Source: CAMTUW01 sp947085035
GTDB taxonomy: Bacteria > Actinomycetota > Coriobacteriia > Anaerosomatales > PHET01
Length of the DNA stretch: 64,000 bases
Direction: 5' to 3'
Assembly: GCA_947085035.1 (NCBI GenBank)
Contig: CAMTUW010000007.1
Coordinates: 62,001-126,000 of the forward strand
Shown: positions 59,564 to 64,000 of the stretch, piece after piece
How positions within the stretch are numbered: position 1 is the first letter of the stretch
Layout: the number at the start of each line of letters is the position of its first letter
The notes under the pieces: model-generated
Databases searched by the model: none
What the model saw: only the letters and a program-made list of their open reading frames with translations
What the model was told of the DNA's origin: nothing
Translations under genes and position numbers: made by a program

Positions 59564-59709
59564 CGCGACCCGGCTGGGTGAACCTGCCTCAGCAGGTGGG
59601 TGCCCGCACCGCGGGTTCCAGCTTCCCGTTTGACGGGGATCCCTGTCCGCCGCGAAATGTGAGGCTCCCGGTGAAGAAGTGTTGGTTCGACCGTATGTGC
59701 CGGGCCACG
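59564..59709 (-). ncRNA. ssrS: Probable 6S RNA in the aspS-rarA interval
   Basis: The 266-base gap on the transcribed strand between aspS and the lipoprotein holds a structured RNA candidate. The ends pair: CGTGGCCCGGC (59709-59699) with GCCGGGTCGCG (59574-59564), 11 bp with G-U pairs. Inside are hairpins CCCGT/ACGGG, CCCGC/GCGGG and CCTGC/GCAGG. The 3' part, GCACCCACCTGC ... GCAGGTTCACCC, resembles from memory the 3' strand of the 6S central bubble in several bacteria. In Bacillus subtilis a 6S RNA gene lies in the same aspS-rarA neighbourhood. The precise ends are a guess; a covariance search would settle it. Confidence 0.55.
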
Positions 59710-59793
59710 CGCAAGGCGAAGCCTGTGGCAAGTGTAGCGCCTCACGCCTCCAAAACGCCAGCGAAATCAGGCCGAACGGATGGGCGAGCGTCC

Positions 59794-61563
59794 CTACTCG
59801 ACCCGGAGATGCACGTCTCGCAGCTGGCGCGGACTGACTTCGCTGGGAGCCGCCGTGAGGGGGTCGGAACCAGAGGTCGTCTTGGGAAATGCGATGACGT
59901 CGCGGATCGACTGGGCACCACAGAGCAGCATGACGAGACGATCGAGGCCCAGCGCGATTCCTCCGTGGGGCGGAGCCCCGAATGCGAGAGCGTCGAGCAG
60001 GAAGCCGAACTGGGTGCGCGCCTCCTCCTCGGACAAGCCGATCGCCTTGAGCGCACGGAGCTGAAGTGCGGGATCGTGCATGCGCAGCGTGCCACCACCG
60101 ATCTCGTAGCCGTCCATCACAAGATCGTACGCATAGCTGAGCACTGAAGCGGGGTCGCTCTCGATCAGGTCGAGATGCTCGTCGAACGGGCGAGTGAACG
60201 GGTGATGGTTCGCAGCGAAGCGCCCTTCCTCGGCGTCGTACCGAAACATCGGGAAGTCGACGACCCACAGCAGCTCGTGGCCCGCGCGCTCGACGTCAAG
60301 ATCGTTGGCGAGGCGAAGGCGCAGGGTGCCGAGAACCTCGTTTGCCACGGAGCGCTCATCAGCGACCATGCACACGAGGTCGCCGGGGGCGACATCCAGA
60401 GATGCGCGAAGGGCTGCGGCTTCCTGTTCGGTGAAGAACTTGGCGATGGGGCTCTTGACCTCGCCCGCAGAGTTGTAAGCGACCCAGGCGAGACCCTTGG
60501 CGCCGGAATCGAGTGCGAGCTGGTTCAGCGCGTCGATGCGTCCGCGGCTCCAGTCCCCCGCCCCCTTGGCGTTGAGAGCTTTGATCGCGCCCCCGCCTGC
60601 AAGCGCGGAAGCGAAGACCTTGAACTCCGAGTTCGCGAAGACGCTGCTCACATCGGTGAGCTCAAGGCCGAACCGCGTGTCCGGACGATCGGACCCGTAG
60701 CGCTCCATGCTCTCGGCATACGTCAGGCGACGCAGCGGCATCGCCACGTCGACGCCTGCCTCGCGAAGGACGTCTCGCATGACGTCTTCCATCAACTGGA
60801 GCACATCATCCATCTCCACGAAACTCATCTCGACATCCACTTGCGTGAACTCAAGCTGGCGATCGGCTCTCAGGTCCTCGTCTCGGAAGCAACGGGCGAT
60901 CTGGTAGTAGCGCTCGATCCCGCCAACCATCAACAACTGCTTGTACAGCTGCGGCGACTGAGGCAGCGCGTAGAACCGGCCAGCGTTCAGTCGGCTGGGC
61001 ACGATGAAGTCGCGAGCACCCTCAGGCGTCGAGCGCCCGAGGATCGGCGTCTCCACCTCCATGAATCCGCGCTGCTCGAGTGACTTGCGGAAACGCTGGG
61101 TCACCTTGTCGCGCAACGTCAGAGCGGCAAGAACCTCCGGTCGGCGAATGTCGAGGTAGCGCCACTTGAGCCTCGTGATCTCGTCGGTCTCGATCCCGGG
61201 CTCTATCTCGAACGGCGGCGTCTCAGAGCGGTTGAGCACCGATGCGGCCGTGATGACGATCTCGATTGCGCCGGTGGGCATGTTCGGATTGCGCGTGCCC
61301 TCAGGGCGCTCACGAACCGTGCCGTCGAGAAGAACGACCCATTCAGGGCGAACCGTCTCGGCGGTTATGAACGCGGCACCGGCGACCTCGGGATCGAAGA
61401 CGCACTGAACGATTCCCGTGCGATCACGCAGGTCCACGAAGATGAGTCCGCCATGATCACGGCGCTTCCCCACCCAGCCGGCGAGACGAACCGTCTCCCC
61501 GACGACAGCCTCGCCAAGTGATCCGCACGTGTGCGACCTCATCGAATACCGTCCGTCAAGCAT
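59794..61563 (-). CDS. aspS: Aspartate--tRNA ligase
   Basis: 589 residues, bacterial type. OB-fold anticodon domain (GWVGKRRDHGGLIFVDLRDR), class II motif 2 (IARCFRDEDLRADRQLEFTQ), the large GAD insertion (about 285-420) and motif 3 (HGGIALGLDRLVMLL). ATG 61563 with AAGGG upstream overlaps the hisS stop by eight bases; an ATG seven codons later is also in frame but lacks a ribosome site. hisS-aspS is the common Gram-positive pair. Whether it also charges tRNA-Asn is not visible. Confidence 0.96.
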   Translation of the reverse strand: MLDGRYSMRSHTCGSLGEAVVGETVRLAGWVGKRRDHGGLIFVDLRDRTGIVQCVFDPEVAGAAFITAETVRPEWVVLLDGTVRERPEGTRNPNMPTGAIEIVITAASVLNRSETPPFEIEPGIETDEITRLKWRYLDIRRPEVLAALTLRDKVTQRFRKSLEQRGFMEVETPILGRSTPEGARDFIVPSRLNAGRFYALPQSPQLYKQLLMVGGIERYYQIARCFRDEDLRADRQLEFTQVDVEMSFVEMDDVLQLMEDVMRDVLREAGVDVAMPLRRLTYAESMERYGSDRPDTRFGLELTDVSSVFANSEFKVFASALAGGGAIKALNAKGAGDWSRGRIDALNQLALDSGAKGLAWVAYNSAGEVKSPIAKFFTEQEAAALRASLDVAPGDLVCMVADERSVANEVLGTLRLRLANDLDVERAGHELLWVVDFPMFRYDAEEGRFAANHHPFTRPFDEHLDLIESDPASVLSYAYDLVMDGYEIGGGTLRMHDPALQLRALKAIGLSEEEARTQFGFLLDALAFGAPPHGGIALGLDRLVMLLCGAQSIRDVIAFPKTTSGSDPLTAAPSEVSPRQLRDVHLRVE

Positions 61564-62854
61564 GAGTACCCTTCTGTCCGGTGAGCGCTCGTCTGACAGC
61601 GTCGGCCACCTCGGCTAGCGCGATGCGCGTCTCTTCTTTCGTTCCCATGTCGCGAAGCGTCACCTGTCCGGCACGGATCTCGTCCGGGCCGACCACCACC
61701 ACGAAAGACGCACCGAGACGGTCCGCCTCCTTGAACTGCGACTTGAGCGAGCGTCCCCTGTGATCACAGTCGGCAGCGACCTCTGCGTCGCGCAACGTCG
61801 AGACGATGAGGAAGACCTGCTCGCGCGTGGTCGCGTCCACACTGGCGACATAGACCTCAGCGACGGCGGGCGACGGCACCACCGCGCCACAAGCCCGCAT
61901 AGCGAGCAAGGTGCGCTCGAAGCCGAGTGCGAAGCCAAGACCCGCCGTGGGAGGTCCGCCGTACTGCTCCATCAACCGGTCGTAGCGCCCTCCCCCGCCG
62001 ATGGCGTTTTGTGATCCGAGTCCCGCATCGACCTGCACCTCAAACACCGTGCGCGTGTAGTAGTCCAGCCCACGCACGAGCTTGGGCTCCTCGACAAAGG
62101 GAATCCCAAGCCCGGCGAGAAGCCCTTTGACCTGCGCGTAGTGCTCCGCGCACGGGGTACAGAGCTCATCTCTGAGAAGCGGTGCCTGGGCCATCACGGC
62201 CCCGCAGCCGGGATTCTTGCAATCGAAAGCGCGCAGCGGGTTGGTGTCCGCCCGGCGGTTGCACTCCTCGCAGAGCTCGTCTGTGTGCGAGCGGATGAAT
62301 CCCGCGACCTTCTCGCGATAGGGGGGGCGGCACGCCTCGTCGCCCATCGAGTTGATGAGCAGGCGCATCTCGGGGACCGGCACGCCCACAGCCTCGAAGA
62401 AGCGCCACATGAGAGCGATGACCTCGGCGTCCACGCTGGGCTCCGACATGTTGAGCGCCTCGGCGCCGATCTGCCAGAACTGGCGCATGCGACCCTTCTG
62501 GGGCCGCTCGTAGCGAAACATCGGGCCCGAATAGTAGAGTTTCGCGGCCTGACCGTTGGCGGTGAGGTTGTGCTGCAGAGACGCGCGTACGACGCTTGCC
62601 GTGCCTTCGGGACGCAAGGTGACGGAACGGTCCCCCTTGTCGGTGAAGGTGTACATCTCCTTGCCTACGATGTCGGTTGCCTCACCGATGCCCCGGCTGA
62701 ACACCTCCGTGTGCTCAAAGAGCGGCGTGAAGATCGGGGCGTACCCGTAGCGAGCGAACAGTGTCGCCGCAGTGCTCAGCATGAACTCCCACGCGCGCGC
62801 GTCCTCGGCCATGAGGTCGGCGGTTCCTTTGGGTGCTTGGAAGTTCTGGCTCAC
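61556..62854 (-). CDS. hisS: Histidine--tRNA ligase
   Basis: 432 residues. Start GTG 62854 gives MSQNFQAPKGTADLM, the usual N-terminus, with AAAGGG 11 bases upstream; longer in-frame reading adds 24 residues without family similarity. Class II motif 2 (RYERPQKGRMRQFWQIGAEA), His-specific LVRGLDYYTRTVFEVQ and motif 3 (GLGFALGFERTLLAM) are clear, with the anticodon-binding domain at the C-terminus. A cysteine-containing insertion (CEECNRRADTNPLRAFDC, CTPC) at about 195-245 probably binds zinc. Confidence 0.96.
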   Translation of the reverse strand: MSQNFQAPKGTADLMAEDARAWEFMLSTAATLFARYGYAPIFTPLFEHTEVFSRGIGEATDIVGKEMYTFTDKGDRSVTLRPEGTASVVRASLQHNLTANGQAAKLYYSGPMFRYERPQKGRMRQFWQIGAEALNMSEPSVDAEVIALMWRFFEAVGVPVPEMRLLINSMGDEACRPPYREKVAGFIRSHTDELCEECNRRADTNPLRAFDCKNPGCGAVMAQAPLLRDELCTPCAEHYAQVKGLLAGLGIPFVEEPKLVRGLDYYTRTVFEVQVDAGLGSQNAIGGGGRYDRLMEQYGGPPTAGLGFALGFERTLLAMRACGAVVPSPAVAEVYVASVDATTREQVFLIVSTLRDAEVAADCDHRGRSLKSQFKEADRLGASFVVVVGPDEIRAGQVTLRDMGTKEETRIALAEVADAVRRALTGQKGTHA

Positions 62855-62979
62855 GATGCGGTGCGGCCCTTTCGCGTGGGGACAGTGCAAGCGCACAGTG
62901 TAGCGTGAGAGGGTGGCTCGCGCCACGAACCGGATGACACGAATCGGATGATCAAGCCCTACAAGCGATCTCCCTGTAT

Positions 62980-63627
62980 TCAGGCTCTCGGCCAGAACGG
63001 ATTCCCGCGCGCCTCGCGTCCGATCGTCGTGTCAGGACCGTGACCGGGATGCACGACCGTATCCGGCGGCAGTGGCGCGAGCTTCGTGGCTATCGCACGG
63101 GAAAGCGCCCGTGAATCGCCGCCCGGAAAATCGCTGCGCCCCACGCTTCCCGCAAACAACGTGTCACCGCTGAACAGATGCGAAGCCCCTCCGTCAGGAT
63201 CCTGTGCGAGAAGCGCGATACCGCCGGGCGTGTGGCCCGGCGTGTGCAGCACCGTGAACCGCACTCCGCCTCCCTCGATGATGTCGCCGTCACTCACCAG
63301 TCGGTCCGGAGGCAGCGAGACGACGTCTGCGAAGCCGAACGCCGCGCCGCCCGTACCTTCGGCCCCGTCATGGGCAAGTCGCTTCGCGTCGTCTTCATGG
63401 ACAACGAGGAGCGCACCGGACCTCGAGACAAGCGCGTCCGCACCGCCGATGTGATCGAAGTGGGCGTGCGTGAGCACGACCGCCGCCACGTCGCGATCGC
63501 CAAGCGCCGCGAACAGTGCGGGCTCGTCAGCACCCGGATCGATGACGACCACCGGTCCATCCACCGTCGCCGACACGATCCAGCAGTTGGTCTCGAGCGG
63601 GCCTAGGCCCAGCCTTGTGACGTGCAT
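62980..63627 (-). CDS. MBL-fold metal-dependent hydrolase (glyoxalase II-like)
   Basis: 215 residues. Metallo-beta-lactamase fold with the binuclear metal motif THAHFDHIGG, further ligands in LHTPGHTPGG, SGDTLFAGSVGRSDFPGG and HPGHGPDTTIGRE. Closest by eye to small hydroxyacylglutathione hydrolase-like proteins that accompany relA-hisS in Gram-positives. Substrate unknown. It abuts relA with no gap (TAG-ATG). Confidence 0.92.
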   Translation of the reverse strand: MHVTRLGLGPLETNCWIVSATVDGPVVVIDPGADEPALFAALGDRDVAAVVLTHAHFDHIGGADALVSRSGALLVVHEDDAKRLAHDGAEGTGGAAFGFADVVSLPPDRLVSDGDIIEGGGVRFTVLHTPGHTPGGIALLAQDPDGGASHLFSGDTLFAGSVGRSDFPGGDSRALSRAIATKLAPLPPDTVVHPGHGPDTTIGREARGNPFWPRA

Positions 63628-64000
63628 CTATCGGCCACTCCTCTTCTGTGTGGTTTCACCGGGCAACATGCGCCGCGCGTCGAACACGCCGTTGACCGCC
63701 CGCACGTCACGCAGTAGCGCGTCCAGGCGCCCCATCTCTCCGATCTCGAAGAGGAAACGCATGTCCACGATTCCGTCTTTGTGGGTGGCGGTCGAGGAGG
63801 ACAGGATGTTGACGCCTGATTCCGCGATCGCCATGGTGACCTCTTGGAGCAGGCGCAACCGATCGAGAGCCTCGACGTAGATCTCCACCTGATAGGTGGC
63901 CTTGCTCCCCTCGTCCCACCCGACCTCGATCATCCGCTCCGGGGATGCCTTCAGATCTCCCGCATTGGGGCAGCTCGCGCGGTGCACCGACACCCCGCGC
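63628..64000 (-). CDS. relA: RelA/SpoT (p)ppGpp synthetase/hydrolase, C-terminal part
   Basis: The last 123 codons of a gene that enters from the right edge. It shows the end of the RIS/zinc-finger region (RGVSVHRASCPNA) and the C-terminal ACT domain (TYQVEIYVEALDRLRLLQEV, then TMAIAESGVNILSSSTATH). The catalytic HD and synthetase domains are outside the window. Next to hisS-aspS it matches the relA position in Bacillus. A long bifunctional Rel is the natural reading. Confidence 0.92.
   Translation of the reverse strand, partial: RGVSVHRASCPNAGDLKASPERMIEVGWDEGSKATYQVEIYVEALDRLRLLQEVTMAIAESGVNILSSSTATHKDGIVDMRFLFEIGEMGRLDALLRDVRAVNGVFDARRMLPGETTQKRSGR

Noticed and set aside
59594..59640. tRNA-like GGTTCCAGCTTCCC segment
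   Set aside because: T-arm pairing fails and no acceptor, D or anticodon arm surrounds it; the 6S-like fold explains the region better.
62907..62924. AGGGTGG...CGCG run resembling a T-box antiterminator motif upstream of hisS
   Set aside because: It is on the plus strand, opposite to hisS, and no stem I, specifier loop or terminator accompanies it.
1..64000. Mobile elements, CRISPR arrays, attachment sites, replication origin
   Set aside because: No transposase, integrase other than XerD, phage gene, regular spaced repeat, or cluster of DnaA-box-like sites was seen.

Overview
The window is a compact, GC-rich, almost entirely minus-strand stretch of a Gram-positive (monoderm) bacterial chromosome. 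The SteA/SteB cytokinesis pair, an actinobacterial tlyA-nadK-recN-steA-steB / pyrG / xerD neighbourhood (as in Mycobacterium Rv1694-Rv1701c) and a UsfX-like anti-sigma factor point to Actinomycetota. The older 'Bacillus-type' gene strings (aroC-K-B-Q-pepQ-efp; accC-asp23-nusB-xseB-dxs-tlyA-recN; relA-hisS-aspS-rarA; alaS-ruvX-mltG) and a type IV pilus locus suggest a deep branch such as environmental Coriobacteriia. That last step is inference. No IS element, prophage, CRISPR array, rRNA or tRNA gene was seen, and no gap between genes exceeds 300 bases.

Layout, low to high coordinate (most transcription runs high to low). 1-1352: end of a BMP-family ABC importer (ATPase start and lipoprotein). 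1427-10715: xerD, alanine dehydrogenase, DUF3866 protein, M20 peptidase, CTP synthase, a divergent MraY-like membrane transferase and a 767-aa phosphatase-like membrane protein. 10800-13087: the only plus-strand genes, murJ and a GT2 glycosyltransferase. 13102-22744: steB, steA, recN, nadK, tlyA, dxs, xseB, nusB, Asp23, accC. 22755-24611: a carboxyltransferase fused to a biotin carrier domain. 24731-29643: efp, pepQ, aroQ, aroB, aroK, aroC. 29722-46744: a complete monoderm type IV pilus locus (PilP-like, pilO, pilN, pilM, three minor pilins, pilD, pilA, pilC, two pilB ATPases). Between the two pilB genes lie a small MglA-like GTPase, a Roadblock/LC7 (MglB-like) protein, a DUF4388/PATAN protein and an unknown membrane-anchored protein. 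46748-54671: aroE, yqeG, a TPR protein, an ABC-2 exporter, mltG, ruvX, alaS. 54668-64000: AI-2E-family permease, group 3 sigma factor with anti-sigma partner, DUF948 protein, rarA, a thioredoxin-fold lipoprotein, a probable 6S RNA, aspS, hisS, an MBL-fold hydrolase and the end of relA.

How the parts work together. Envelope growth and division are covered by MurJ, the MraY-like enzyme, SteA/SteB and MltG. The shikimate genes aroE and aroC-K-B-Q sit on either side of the pilus locus. The GTPase / Roadblock / PATAN cassette between two PilB-type motors is the best candidate for an undescribed regulatory system: an MglAB-like switch that could choose or gate the pilus extension motor. Overlaps of 1-11 bases or gaps under 10 bases join most genes, so most of the window is probably read from a few long transcripts. 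The clearest promoter-like sites lie before the BMP lipoprotein, the aro operon, the carboxyltransferase and the divergent murJ/phosphatase-like pair.
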